A stretch of DNA of 38,588 bases from DASYAN01 sp036501345 (GTDB lineage Bacteria > Chloroflexota > Ktedonobacteria > Ktedonobacterales > Ktedonobacteraceae). This document shows positions 1 to 9,170 of the stretch, piece after piece. The position numbers and the translations under genes are program-made. Numbering within the stretch: the first letter of the stretch is position 1; the number at the start of each line of letters is the position of its first letter. Under the pieces are notes generated by a model. It was not told the origin of the DNA, made no database searches, and saw only the letters and a program-made list of their open reading frames with translations. The stretch spans positions 1 through 38,588 of the forward strand of contig DASYAN010000358.1 in assembly GCA_036501345.1 (NCBI GenBank), written 5' to 3'.

Positions 1-211
1 TTGCCCACGGGTAGGAGCGAAGCAGCATCCCTTGTGGCATATGATTGCGCCAGAAATGGATCGGCTTACCAAACGTGGCTACTTTTAGCCCACATCCCTG
101 CAAATGAGCCGAGACAGAGAGTCCATAAGGGCCTGCTCCCATCACAATGACATCATACTGTGCAGTTGATATAGAGTCTTTTGACTTTTGTACATCGAAA
201 GATAGGTTCAT
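1..211 (-). CDS. FAD/NAD(P)-dependent oxidoreductase, N-terminal part (cut by window edge)
   Basis: Only the first about 70 codons are inside the window. After about 18 residues comes a Rossmann strand-turn-helix, YDVIVMGAGPYGLSVSAHL, whose GxGPxGL pattern is the FAD-binding motif of flavin monooxygenases and related oxidoreductases. A WRNHMPQGMLLRS segment follows, typical of FAD-dependent oxidoreductases found next to polysaccharide genes. The ATG at 211 is chosen because GGAGGT (221-226 on the minus strand) lies 9 nt upstream. It is the last visible gene of a minus-strand operon with the ATP-grasp and deacetylase genes. Substrate unknown. Confidence 0.75.
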   Translation of the reverse strand, partial: MNLSFDVQKSKDSISTAQYDVIVMGAGPYGLSVSAHLQGCGLKVATFGKPIHFWRNHMPQGMLLRSYPWA

Positions 212-225
212 TTAAGAGATACCTC

Positions 226-1548
226 CTAAGCATGTCGTTTTCCAGACTTTTGGATTAAACGATAAACGAAATCCTTTGTTGCGCTCCACATTGGCAGAGG
301 ATCACGCCAATCAAAATAGTCATATCCAGCGGGCACAAAAAAAGACGCAATAAATTCGAAAACTGCTTGAGTTGGGGGCGTGACTCCTGGTCGTCCCCGT
401 TCTGTAATTGCCTGTAGAGTGGTCAGCATATCGCCTTCTAGATAGCGCATCCAACCACCAACACGATATCCTTTAATACAGTCTATACTTTCCCCATTTG
501 CCCACTGATAGAGCAAATAAGGGAAATCTACCCCTGCACGAACTGCAACTTCTATAGATGCGGATAAGCGCGGGTTTATTTCCATCAAGTAAGGTTTTCC
601 CTCACTATCACGACGAAATTCCACTTCGGAATATCCTTCTAATTCAATTTCACGTACCAAGCGCTCGGATTGGTCGGTAATATCGTCCGGTAGGGCAATG
701 CTCTGCCGGAATACCGATGTGCCCCCAAGAGGTGGCTGTGTGCGTTTCGCCCACTGAGCAAAACGCGCATACATATTTCCATGTGCATATAACAAGCTTA
801 CAGCCTCGCGCCGCCCTGCCAGGAACTGCTGGAAGAGCACAGTGCCGCCGTCCTGTGTCAGCTCTTCCACTGCCTTGCGAGCTTCATCTGGAGTTGTCAC
901 CAGTATACAAATCAGTCTGACGGCGTGTTGCTCTCCCCAGAGCCAGCTCTCTACTGGTTTGACAACTGCGGGCAATCCAATATCATGAATTGCCTCCCTA
1001 ACCTCGCTCACTGACTTCAACATGACCCCACGAGGTACCCCCAAGCCTAGTCGCGTCGCAATCTCCAGGGTTTGATCTTTGTTGATCGCTGCTTCCAACG
1101 CAGTTTCTTTGGCCATTGCTAGCCGAACACGTTGCTCAATCACTTCACGATGCTGACGTAGAGCTGCTAGAGAACCATCACCAGAGGGAATAAGGACGCT
1201 AGCACCAATTGTATCAACCAGTTCTAAGAGATAGGTGATAAAGGGACGTGTATCGTGCTGAAACTCTGGAGCAATATAACTTTGCAAGCACCAGCGGGAT
1301 GAAAATGTCGGAATATATTTTAGTTTTTCCAGTATGTCAGAAGCTTCCAGCGCGGCCACACGCAGTCCACGGTGCCCAAGTGAGCGCACAGTTACAAGCG
1401 ACTGTCGTAAAGCTGCATCGAGTATTAGCGCATCGTATGCTGCTATATGCTGCTTTGGTTGAAGAGTACCCGTTTTTGCAGAAAATGAGTACTTGTCCAA
1501 TGAAACACTTGTCTCTGCTGTAGCCTTATCTTTTAAAGAGTCTTGCAT
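226..1548 (-). CDS. ATP-grasp family ligase
   Basis: Encodes about 440 residues of the carbamoyl-phosphate-synthase-like ATP-grasp superfamily. An N-terminal pre-ATP-grasp domain includes ALILDAALRQSLVTVRSLG. A central ATP-binding region contains LPAVVKPVES, and near residue 320 the metal-binding segment YLMEINPRLSASIEVAVRAGVDF carries the catalytic Glu and Asn. Such enzymes join a carboxylate to an amine or thiol using ATP; the substrate cannot be read from sequence. The TTG at 1572 has AGGAG directly abutting it, whereas the ATG at 1548 has AGGAAGAG at good spacing, so the later start is preferred. It overlaps the upstream deacetylase by 23 nt, implying translational coupling. The neighbourhood suggests modification or export of an extracellular glycan or glycopeptide. 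Confidence 0.85.
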   Translation of the reverse strand: MQDSLKDKATAETSVSLDKYSFSAKTGTLQPKQHIAAYDALILDAALRQSLVTVRSLGHRGLRVAALEASDILEKLKYIPTFSSRWCLQSYIAPEFQHDTRPFITYLLELVDTIGASVLIPSGDGSLAALRQHREVIEQRVRLAMAKETALEAAINKDQTLEIATRLGLGVPRGVMLKSVSEVREAIHDIGLPAVVKPVESWLWGEQHAVRLICILVTTPDEARKAVEELTQDGGTVLFQQFLAGRREAVSLLYAHGNMYARFAQWAKRTQPPLGGTSVFRQSIALPDDITDQSERLVREIELEGYSEVEFRRDSEGKPYLMEINPRLSASIEVAVRAGVDFPYLLYQWANGESIDCIKGYRVGGWMRYLEGDMLTTLQAITERGRPGVTPPTQAVFEFIASFFVPAGYDYFDWRDPLPMWSATKDFVYRLIQKSGKRHA

Positions 1549-2581
1549 ATCTCTTCCTAATTTGCGACACAACTCCTAATATGCCAGCAAGCTCTGCAGC
1601 CATCACCACCCAGTGTACGTTAGTATCGCCGGGCAGACGTGGTAGCAGATAGTGATCAGTCTGAGGAACATTGCGCTCTTCGATCGTTGTCACCACCCAC
1701 TTGAAGCCTGCCGCTTTCACAGCCTGTATCCCCTGATCGCCAAAATCGGCTGGCTTGCCAATTGGATAGGCAAATATATACACAGGGTGATTCAAATTCT
1801 GTTCTAGGGCGCTACGCGATTCTATAATTTCACGCTGAACTTCCGCAGGATCTGAAAGGCTTGATAGAATAGGATGATGCATCGTATGAGCTCCAAACGA
1901 GACCAACCCACTTGCCTCCATTTCATGTATCTGCTCCCAGCTCATTGGCAATGTCGTATCACCTTCGTCTCCAACACCACGTCTGGGCAATGTTGTACCT
2001 AAAGCTCCCTGCAGATGTGAGAGAGTCTTTTCACGTTCTGCTATAGATGACGCATAACGTATTAATCTATCGATAACCTTCACTAATGCAGCGCGATCTT
2101 CCGACTGAGAGAGCATATAGGTTTTGCCTTCAACAGTCACCTTCTCAACTGTTGCCGACTGGACAAGTTTAGTCGGAGCCAACCACCAGAAGTACTCACC
2201 GCTCTCCACATAACCGGGAATCAAAAAAATAGTGATAGGAGTTAGCAAACTGCATACCAGAGGAAAGGCATACGTATAATTATCAATGTAGCCATCATCA
2301 AAGGTCAATACGAGGGGAATGCGTTGATCTCGCCCACGTTTCTTCTCTAGCGTCTCCATATCTACCGGGGCATTATAGAATTCTTTCAGAGCATCTTCCA
2401 AATGCATAATACGGTAGTCACGCTGCAAATAACGCAATTGAGCAGCCAAATGGCCCCCAGCACGATGATAGTTGAGAATGATCAAGTGGCGACCAGAGCG
2501 CTGCCTTAACCAAATGGCAAGTCTTAACAGGCCACTATAATAAAAACAAAATGCAATCCATATACGTAGGTGCTCACGCAT
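1526..2581 (-). CDS. Polysaccharide deacetylase (NodB/CE4 family)
   Basis: About 351 residues. Motif 1 of the NodB homology domain is visible as LVLTFDDGYIDNY (Asp-Asp general base and metal ligand), and motif 2 as FGAHTMHHPILSS (the HxxxH metal-binding pair). A C-terminal IFAYPIGKPADFG segment matches motif 3. CE4 enzymes remove N- or O-acetyl groups from chitin-like, peptidoglycan or exopolysaccharide chains using a divalent metal. The N-terminus has a short hydrophobic stretch (IAFCFYYSGLLRLAIWL), suggesting membrane association. A GTG at 2590 is possible, but AAGGTGAG sits 5 nt before the ATG at 2581, so that start is chosen. It is the first gene of the minus-strand operon, divergent from the exopolysaccharide genes at 3399. 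Confidence 0.88.
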   Translation of the reverse strand: MREHLRIWIAFCFYYSGLLRLAIWLRQRSGRHLIILNYHRAGGHLAAQLRYLQRDYRIMHLEDALKEFYNAPVDMETLEKKRGRDQRIPLVLTFDDGYIDNYTYAFPLVCSLLTPITIFLIPGYVESGEYFWWLAPTKLVQSATVEKVTVEGKTYMLSQSEDRAALVKVIDRLIRYASSIAEREKTLSHLQGALGTTLPRRGVGDEGDTTLPMSWEQIHEMEASGLVSFGAHTMHHPILSSLSDPAEVQREIIESRSALEQNLNHPVYIFAYPIGKPADFGDQGIQAVKAAGFKWVVTTIEERNVPQTDHYLLPRLPGDTNVHWVVMAAELAGILGVVSQIRKRYARLFKR

Positions 2582-2961
2582 CAGACTCACCTTGATATTC
2601 TACAAGAATCGCTTGTGCAGGGGACTTCAACCTCAGCCCATCATACTGTTGTATTGCAGGAAAAATAAGCATAGAAACTCCAATCTGGTATTAGGAAATT
2701 TAAATACATTAGCATTGCTAGACACAAACACTAGCCGTAATATACTACTTAAAAAGGCCAGCATAAAGCAAATTTTTAGAAATTGTTCCCAATAACTTCC
2801 TATTGGGGAATTATTGGACTTCTCACAAATATACCACAGACTTGGTCATGATAAAATTTTGCGGAGGTGGAGAATTGGTAGAGCATCAAAAAACTGAGTA
2901 GAGAAATTTGCACTTTCTGCGTTAAGCGCCCAGGGTTACCCTAAGGTTTTGTCTCATCCAC

Positions 2962-2990
2962 TTGCCTTTCTTTGTCAAGTCTGCTATCAT
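2962..2990 (+). promoter_or_regulatory. Candidate sigma-70-type promoter for the exopolysaccharide operon
   Basis: TTGCCT (2962-2967) and TATCAT (2985-2990) are separated by 17 nt, with TGC directly before the -10 box. Transcription would start near 2997 and leave a leader of about 400 nt before the ATG at 3399. The -35 box is only a 4/6 match, so this is a moderate candidate. Confidence 0.35.
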
Positions 2991-3110
2991 GGTAGTGTTC
3001 TTGAAAAAACGCTCATCAAGTATTGATGACCTTGTTGATTGTGATGAGAGGCCGGACGAATGCAGCCGAGCTTCAGCTCATAAAGACGCAATAATACAGG
3101 TTAGACTTAG

Positions 3111-3150
3111 AAGTTGTGGTCTACCTCTACCAGGGGGAGTAGACCAACTT
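3111..3150 (+). promoter_or_regulatory. Stable stem-loop in the leader of the exopolysaccharide operon
   Basis: AAGTT..GGTCTAC pairs with GTAGACC..AACTT, giving about 12 bp interrupted by a 2-nt GT bulge, with a C-rich/G-rich tip. No T-run follows, so it is not an ordinary terminator. It may be an antitermination, attenuation or mRNA-stability element of the long leader. Confidence 0.35.
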
Positions 3151-3398
3151 GCAATAGAGTTATTATCTTAACGAGCCTATTATGTTCTCAACTCCTTCTC
3201 AACTCCAGTAGCACCATAATACGTAGAGCAAATGCTATATCTTCCTGTTGGAGTTGTAGATTAGGTCTTAGTAAACAAGGATCTATTGTAAGTTTTAATA
3301 CATACAGTAAGTAGTCAACGTTACACAATAGATATTCTTCGATTTCGCATATTGTAGTTCTCAAACATTGCAAAATTTTTGGTAAGGACGGTATCCAC

Positions 3399-4868
3399 AT
3401 GCGCGTTTCCCTAAGTCGTTATTTAATACTGGCCAAACGTTGGGCATGGTTACTTATTGTAGGGGTAGTAATTTGTAGCGGCGCAACCTACTTAATTACA
3501 AAGTTTTTTATCCCTCCTACATATGACGCTTCTGCAAAGATCATCATTAAGGTGTCTACATCTGAGTCTCAGAATGATAATACCCTGGCTGCAATTGCCA
3601 TGCTTCCAACATTTACCCAAGTGGTCGTGGATCCTAAGGTGCTCAAACCTGTTGCCACTGCCCATAAGATGGACCTTCAACTGCTCACTCAAGCGGTTAC
3701 AGCCACACAGCAATCAAATACATTGATCCTGCAGATCGATGTTAAGGATAAGGACCCCCAACTAGCAACGCAACTGGCTAATCAAGTGGGCCAGAGCTTT
3801 CTGCAGAATTACCTAACGCCAGTCTATACTATACCGCCAAACAGCCTACCAACATATGGTCAGATAACGGGAGTCCTTCTACCAGCCGTAGCCCCTATCC
3901 TGCCACTGCAACCCAAACCAAGTTTGGATACCCTGGTTGGTGGCGCTGTCGGCCTAGGACTTGCAATAGCTATCATTGTTCTTTTTGAATGGCTCAATGA
4001 CCATCTCTCAACTCCTGATGAGGTACAGAGGCTGCTCGGAGTTGACCTACTCGCAGTACTCCCTGCACTTTCAAAACGCCAGCGTCAAAAGAAAGCAGAA
4101 GAGACACCAGAGTTGGCCGAAGGATGCCGAACTTTATGCGCGAGCCTCAACATAGCACAGATACAACGTCCTTTCAAACTAGTGATGGTCACTAGCGCGC
4201 TTGCCAGTGAGGGCAAAAGCACAATTGCTTCGAATATTGCCTCCTTTCTGGCAATGTCGGGGAAACGGGTATTGCTTGTTGATAGTGACCTGCGCCATCC
4301 CGTCCTAGATCAGCATTTCCAGCTTGAAAATCGACACGGACTATCCAATGCACTTCTCGAAATGCGGAGTGACACTGAGCCAGAACTGAATGGCCAGCCT
4401 ACTGAAATCCCATCATTACGAGTGCTCACGGCAGGTATCCTGCCATCTAATCCATCGGAGCTACTACAATCACCGTTGGCACATCAACTCTTCAACCATT
4501 TCAGAAACACGCAGCACTTTGATTATGTCATATTTGATGCTCCTCCACTCTTACCAATTGCGGATGCTCAGATCTTAGCTTCGTATATCCAGGTAACTAT
4601 TCTTGTAGCTGATGTATCCAAAACCCCGCGCAAAGCTCTTGTACGAGCAAAAGAGGTATTAAATAGGACTGGTACAAGAATCCTGGGAGTAACTCTTAAT
4701 AAGAGCGAGTGGTTTGATTTCAGTAAGACCCAAGATGACCTTAGTAACATCCAAGAGCGGCCCAGAGCAGATATTATCCAATCGCCAATTAGTGCGCCTA
4801 CTATAAACAGAGCGATAGAAGTGACCAATACAGCCGCTCTACCTTCTGCCAAGAACTCGAAGAGTTAA
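3399..4868 (+). CDS. Wzz-type chain-length regulator fused to BY-kinase-like ATPase
   Basis: 489 residues. The N-terminal Wzz/GumC-like half has a first membrane segment (about 16-34), an extracytoplasmic domain and a second membrane segment (about 178-197). The cytoplasmic half is a CpsD/CapB-like P-loop ATPase with Walker A SALASEGKST (266-275), Walker A-prime VLLVDSD (291-297) and Walker B DYVIFDAPP around Asp380. Such proteins control polymer length and export in Wzy-dependent polysaccharide synthesis. No tyrosine occurs after the SYIQ segment near residue 395, so the usual C-terminal autophosphorylated Tyr cluster is missing. The start ATG has AAGGACGG about 10 nt upstream. First gene of the plus-strand locus, 30 bp before the dehydrogenase gene. 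Confidence 0.9.
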   Translation: MRVSLSRYLILAKRWAWLLIVGVVICSGATYLITKFFIPPTYDASAKIIIKVSTSESQNDNTLAAIAMLPTFTQVVVDPKVLKPVATAHKMDLQLLTQAVTATQQSNTLILQIDVKDKDPQLATQLANQVGQSFLQNYLTPVYTIPPNSLPTYGQITGVLLPAVAPILPLQPKPSLDTLVGGAVGLGLAIAIIVLFEWLNDHLSTPDEVQRLLGVDLLAVLPALSKRQRQKKAEETPELAEGCRTLCASLNIAQIQRPFKLVMVTSALASEGKSTIASNIASFLAMSGKRVLLVDSDLRHPVLDQHFQLENRHGLSNALLEMRSDTEPELNGQPTEIPSLRVLTAGILPSNPSELLQSPLAHQLFNHFRNTQHFDYVIFDAPPLLPIADAQILASYIQVTILVADVSKTPRKALVRAKEVLNRTGTRILGVTLNKSEWFDFSKTQDDLSNIQERPRADIIQSPISAPTINRAIEVTNTAALPSAKNSKS

Positions 4869-4898
4869 TAGGTAAGGTATAGGTCTGAGGAGGTATTT

Positions 4899-6200
4899 AT
4901 GAAGCACCAGTTATTAGAGAAAATCGCCTCGCGATCTCTCCAAATTGGGATAATAGGGCTTGGTTACGTGGGACTGCCACTCGCCATCACCTTTGCCGAG
5001 GCTGGTTTTGATGTTACTGGCATAGATGTCGATCAACAAAAAGTTGACCAAGCTAATAGTGGCGAAAGCTATATACCTGATGTCGATAGCGAGAAACTGC
5101 AACAGCTTCTCAATGGCAAAAAGTTAACGTTCACGACTGACTTTACTGTCCTAGAAAACATTGATGCTGTAAGCATTTGTGTTCCAACGCCGCTTCGCAA
5201 GACACGTGATCCCGATATCTCTTACATTATCGCAGCCACTCAACAGATCCGCGCTCATCTGCACTTGGGACAACTGATTGTTCTGGAGAGTACAACATAC
5301 CCTGGCACTACTGACGAGGCCCTATTGCCAGAACTGGAATCGACAGGACTCAAAGTAGGTACAGATTTCTTCCTAGCATTTTCGCCTGAGCGCATTGATC
5401 CTGGAAATGCCCATTTTAGCACCAAGAATACGCCTAAGGTAGTTGGTGGTATTACATCGGTATGCACAGAGCTGGCACAAGCCTATTATGGAGCTGCTAT
5501 TGAGTGTATCATTCCAGTTTCCTCTGCTCGGACAGCTGAAATGGCCAAGCTGCTAGAGAATACCTTCCGTGCCGTTAATATTGGCCTGGTCAATGAAATT
5601 GCAATCATCTGCGAAAAGCTTGGCGTTAATGTATGGGAGGTCATTGAGGCTGCCGCGACAAAGCCTTTCGGATTTATGCGCTTTCTGCCGGGTCCGGGAT
5701 TAGGTGGACACTGTATTCCCGTCGATCCACATTATCTTTCCTGGAAACTCAAGACTCTTGACTATACCGCACGTTTTATCGAGCTGGCCGCAGAAATAAA
5801 TAGCAATATGCCACACTATGTTGTAAACAAAATTAGTGAGGCACTCAATGAGCAGAGGCGTAGCCTTAATGGCGCAACGGTGCTTGTACTGGGTGTAGCC
5901 TATAAGCCCAACGTCAGTGATATACGAGAATCACCTGCCCTTGATATCATTCAGAGTTTGCAGGCACGCAAAGCAGTCGTCCTCTATAACGATGATTATG
6001 TTTCCTCACTCACAATTGGAGGTCAAGTGTTGACTAACCAACCACTGAGTAGCGGACTCTTGCAAGCTGCTGATTGTGTGGCACTTATTACTGATCATAA
6101 TTACTATGATATTCCTGTAATTGTGCACGAAGCTCGCGCAATTGTTGATACAAGGAATATGACCAAGGGTTTCAATGACAAGAAGATATTTAGACTATAA
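4899..6200 (+). CDS. Nucleotide sugar 6-dehydrogenase (UDP-HexNAc dehydrogenase, WbpA/WecC/TviB type)
   Basis: 433 residues of the UDP-glucose/GDP-mannose dehydrogenase family. The NAD-binding motif is IGIIGLGYVGLPLA (Gly20, Gly22, Gly25). The active-site nucleophile is Cys272 in GPGLGGHCIPVDPHYLSWK, a spelling typical of enzymes that oxidise UDP-GlcNAc or UDP-ManNAc to the uronate in two NAD-dependent steps. The C-terminal domain contains VLVLGVAYKPNVSDIRESPAL. GAGGAGG lies 7 nt before the ATG. With the Gfo/Idh oxidoreductase and DegT aminotransferase at 23594-26115 it could start a UDP-2,3-diamino-uronic acid route. Family certain, exact substrate inferred. Confidence 0.92.
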   Translation: MKHQLLEKIASRSLQIGIIGLGYVGLPLAITFAEAGFDVTGIDVDQQKVDQANSGESYIPDVDSEKLQQLLNGKKLTFTTDFTVLENIDAVSICVPTPLRKTRDPDISYIIAATQQIRAHLHLGQLIVLESTTYPGTTDEALLPELESTGLKVGTDFFLAFSPERIDPGNAHFSTKNTPKVVGGITSVCTELAQAYYGAAIECIIPVSSARTAEMAKLLENTFRAVNIGLVNEIAIICEKLGVNVWEVIEAAATKPFGFMRFLPGPGLGGHCIPVDPHYLSWKLKTLDYTARFIELAAEINSNMPHYVVNKISEALNEQRRSLNGATVLVLGVAYKPNVSDIRESPALDIIQSLQARKAVVLYNDDYVSSLTIGGQVLTNQPLSSGLLQAADCVALITDHNYYDIPVIVHEARAIVDTRNMTKGFNDKKIFRL

Positions 6201-6239
6201 TGCTTGGTTGGCGAATTTTGATAGAATGGTAATATAAGT

Positions 6240-9170
6240 ATGTCCCAATCTTTGAATACCGACACTAGTCCTAGGCCGATAGTAGGAACGACCAGTGCCC
6301 GATTGGTGGCTGTCAGACTCAAATCTGCCAACAAAAATATCTTTCGTGCAATGTTGAGTCTGAGTTCAGCAAACTTGCTTATACGCTTGATGGGTCTAGT
6401 CAATGCAGTAATTGTAACCGCTCGTTTCGGCCAAGGGCCGGCAATGGATGCCTATTTTGTTGCAACAACGGTGCCGATATTGCTGGCCCAGCTTCTAGGC
6501 TCTTCTGTAGAAGGTTCCTTCGTCCCTGTTTATGCGAGCATGCGTGCCAAAGGGGGAAAAGAAAAAGCATCAAGGCTCTTTAGTACTCTCTTAAACTTAC
6601 TCGTCATAGCTTCAGGGCTGCTTACTCTTGGAATGATCTTTTTTCGCGAACCATTACTCCATATATCAGCGCCAGGAACGAGTACACAGGTCTTGGCACA
6701 AACTGTGGCATTAGCTCCGCTCGTCTTTCCATTGCTAAGTGTTATGATCGTAAACAGCTATATGGAGAGTCTTCTGAACGCAGAGGGGAAGTTTGGTTGG
6801 CCAGCCTATAGCGGTCTACTGGTACCATTGACCACAGCTGCATTTGTCTTGCTGCTGGGCGGGAACGATGGAGTCTTTGCGATAGGCTTCGGTACACTGG
6901 TAGGTCAATGTGTACAGTCGTGCTTCTTCGTCATACGTGCACGGAGGGCCAAACTCAAATACCACTTCATTCTGGATTTAGGAACTCCAGAGATGAAAGA
7001 TATTGCCGTGAGAGCATGGCCTTCACTCTTCGCAGGTGTCATTGCACTGGCCAGCCCACTCGTCGATCAGATCTTCGCTTCCTATCAGACTAGCGGAACA
7101 ATTGCAGCCATTAATAACGCCCTTAAAATCACTGGTGTCCCCATAGGAGTTCTTTTCGCTGCAACAGGGCGTGCCCTTTTACCGTATTTTGCAACGCAAG
7201 CAGCAACCAACGATATGAAAGCTTTCAAGAATACCCTCCGCTTATATACCTGGGGTATAGCTATCGTTACTCTATGTACCTCGGTATTCATGATTATATT
7301 CTCCAAGCTGATTGTTAGTATTCTTTTCCAGCGCGGAGCATTCTCTGAAGCGGATGTTAATCTGGTAGCCATTACTCTATCGGGGTTTGCCATTGGCCTG
7401 TTTCCCATGGCTATCGGCTTTGTTTTTGGACAAGCATTCACGGCACTCGGAAAAACTCGCTTTCTGATGTACATAACGATTATGAGCATCTTTCTGAATG
7501 CTTCTTTTGATGCCTTTTTCGGCAGTTTCTGGCACAGCTTTGGTATCGCATTTGCCACTTCAGCTTATTATTTCTGCTCGATGACCGTCCAGATTTTCGT
7601 TCTGCGCAGGACAGTTGGAAAACTCGATCTGTTAAAACCGCCTCCAGAAGTTCTAAAAGTCGTGGGGGAAATTGGGCTAGGACCATACTATACGAAATGG
7701 GTTGCTTGGCAGGAACAACAGAGCATTTCGTTGCAAGAGTTCTATCAGCAGGTTTTGCGCTGGCTCTTTATACTGCTGATCTTTGCTGCTGGTATAGCTG
7801 GCACTATTCTCAATGCCCTTTTGACCTTGCGTATAGCCTTTGGCTCATTGGTTGTTTTTGCTTTCTTACGCTACCAATATTTTCTCTTGTTAGCCTGGTG
7901 CACCATTAACGTTTTCATCGGCTCTGCTCTGCCATTCTTTAACGGCAACAATTTGTTATCAGGCTTCACTCTTCCTACAACGCTATTACTCTTCTATTTT
8001 CCAATCAAAGTGCCATTTCAACGCATGGTGTCACTACGGTTTCTACTTATCTTTATATTATGGGTTTTCTTGAGCATCGGGTTCTCACCTATCCCTATTA
8101 GCACGTTTTTCACAAATTGGACATTTTTACTTGATTTTCTCGGAGTCAGCGTGCTAACCATAATGGTCATTACCACTCAGAAGCGGCTACTCTTCCTCAT
8201 CGATGCATTGCATCTCCCGGTAATTATTATCCTCATCTACGGGCTTTGGGGATACGTTCGACTCGATCCTAACATTGGTGTGGTTGATCCAACGACTGGA
8301 TACTACCGCATCTTCTCAATTTTTCCCGGAACTCCTCCAGGCTTAGCACTCTTTATTTCGATGATAATACCATTGAGTATCTATCGTCTATCGACACTGC
8401 GACGATGGTTTCAAAAACTTAGCCTGATCGCCATAATTCTTGTTATGTTAGTGGTCTTTGGTTTGACATTCAGTCGTGGTCCGCTAATTATCTTCCCACT
8501 CTGTGCCATCGCGATCATTCCCTTCTTGCCAGGAAGAAGGGCGAAAGCGCTTATGGTATCCTCCTATCTATTAGCAGGAGTTTTGATCATAATCGCAGCC
8601 GTTGCGCTTCAGATCGACATTTTTGCCCGCTTTGCAAATAGCGATCTTGGGACCCTCAACGGTCGTACCTATCTCTGGCAGGCCATTCTCGACCATTTTG
8701 ATCCACTACAGCTCTTAGGCTACGGAGAGAACGCATCCAGTACGTTATTGGCGAATCTGCAAGTTGGCTTCGGAGGAAAGCTCATTGCCGATGTTGCCCA
8801 TAACCTCTTCTTAGAAACTATGTATGATCATGGTGTGGTAGGAGTTGCCTTATTAATCCTAATCTTTGCCACACAAGCAGTTTCTTTACTGCGCCAATGG
8901 CTCGTAACCAGCAACAATCAACAACGCCTTTTTATTGCTTTGTCATTGTTGACATGTATCAATGTAGCAGTCCAGTGTAACCAAACCAATGACCTATTTA
9001 ACCAGCAAATTGGTATAACCTTTTTCATTGCTATGGCACTTCCATTCGCAGAGTGTTGGATGAAGGAGCAAGAAACTCCTGAGGATAGTAAAGCACTTGA
9101 CAAGGCGCAAGTACCAGAGTCAGAGACGGTCGAACAAAAAAAAGCACAGGTGCAATTAGCATATGGATGA
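6240..9170 (+). CDS. MurJ/MviN-like flippase fused to Wzy/WaaL-like O-antigen polymerase/ligase
   Basis: A 976-residue integral membrane protein built from two families usually encoded separately. Residues about 35-470 form a MurJ/MviN (MOP superfamily) lipid-linked-oligosaccharide flippase with many membrane segments and the signature SILFQRGAF. After a soluble linker (about 470-510), residues about 510-935 form a second polytopic domain whose late loop, NGRTYLWQAI followed by AHNLFLETMYDHG, is the Wzy_C signature of O-antigen ligases/polymerases. The tail is charged and soluble. The frame is continuous, with no repeated stop codons or frame changes. The likely role is to flip an undecaprenyl-linked repeat unit and then polymerise or ligate it at the outer face. 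It is the locus's only flippase and only polymerase candidate. The next gene overlaps its end by 8 nt if its ATG is used. Confidence 0.88.
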   Translation: MSQSLNTDTSPRPIVGTTSARLVAVRLKSANKNIFRAMLSLSSANLLIRLMGLVNAVIVTARFGQGPAMDAYFVATTVPILLAQLLGSSVEGSFVPVYASMRAKGGKEKASRLFSTLLNLLVIASGLLTLGMIFFREPLLHISAPGTSTQVLAQTVALAPLVFPLLSVMIVNSYMESLLNAEGKFGWPAYSGLLVPLTTAAFVLLLGGNDGVFAIGFGTLVGQCVQSCFFVIRARRAKLKYHFILDLGTPEMKDIAVRAWPSLFAGVIALASPLVDQIFASYQTSGTIAAINNALKITGVPIGVLFAATGRALLPYFATQAATNDMKAFKNTLRLYTWGIAIVTLCTSVFMIIFSKLIVSILFQRGAFSEADVNLVAITLSGFAIGLFPMAIGFVFGQAFTALGKTRFLMYITIMSIFLNASFDAFFGSFWHSFGIAFATSAYYFCSMTVQIFVLRRTVGKLDLLKPPPEVLKVVGEIGLGPYYTKWVAWQEQQSISLQEFYQQVLRWLFILLIFAAGIAGTILNALLTLRIAFGSLVVFAFLRYQYFLLLAWCTINVFIGSALPFFNGNNLLSGFTLPTTLLLFYFPIKVPFQRMVSLRFLLIFILWVFLSIGFSPIPISTFFTNWTFLLDFLGVSVLTIMVITTQKRLLFLIDALHLPVIIILIYGLWGYVRLDPNIGVVDPTTGYYRIFSIFPGTPPGLALFISMIIPLSIYRLSTLRRWFQKLSLIAIILVMLVVFGLTFSRGPLIIFPLCAIAIIPFLPGRRAKALMVSSYLLAGVLIIIAAVALQIDIFARFANSDLGTLNGRTYLWQAILDHFDPLQLLGYGENASSTLLANLQVGFGGKLIADVAHNLFLETMYDHGVVGVALLILIFATQAVSLLRQWLVTSNNQQRLFIALSLLTCINVAVQCNQTNDLFNQQIGITFFIAMALPFAECWMKEQETPEDSKALDKAQVPESETVEQKKAQVQLAYG

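Larger units (their letters stand above)
2582..3398. other. Gene-free, AT-rich divergent control region
   Basis: No convincing coding sequence: open frames here are short, lack ribosome-binding sites and have no recognisable protein pattern. The stretch separates the minus-strand deacetylase operon from the plus-strand Wzz/BY-kinase operon, so it must hold promoters for both. Visible structure includes a hairpin with CCCAATA/TATTGGG arms near 2785-2807, a candidate promoter at 2962-2990, and a long stem at 3111-3150. A tRNA 5-prime-half look-alike near 2862 does not fold. Confidence 0.6.

Noticed and set aside
2862..2940. tRNA-like start (GGAG-AATTGGTA-GAGC resembling a D arm)
   Set aside because: The D stem does not pair, and no anticodon or T arm follows; at most a fragment.
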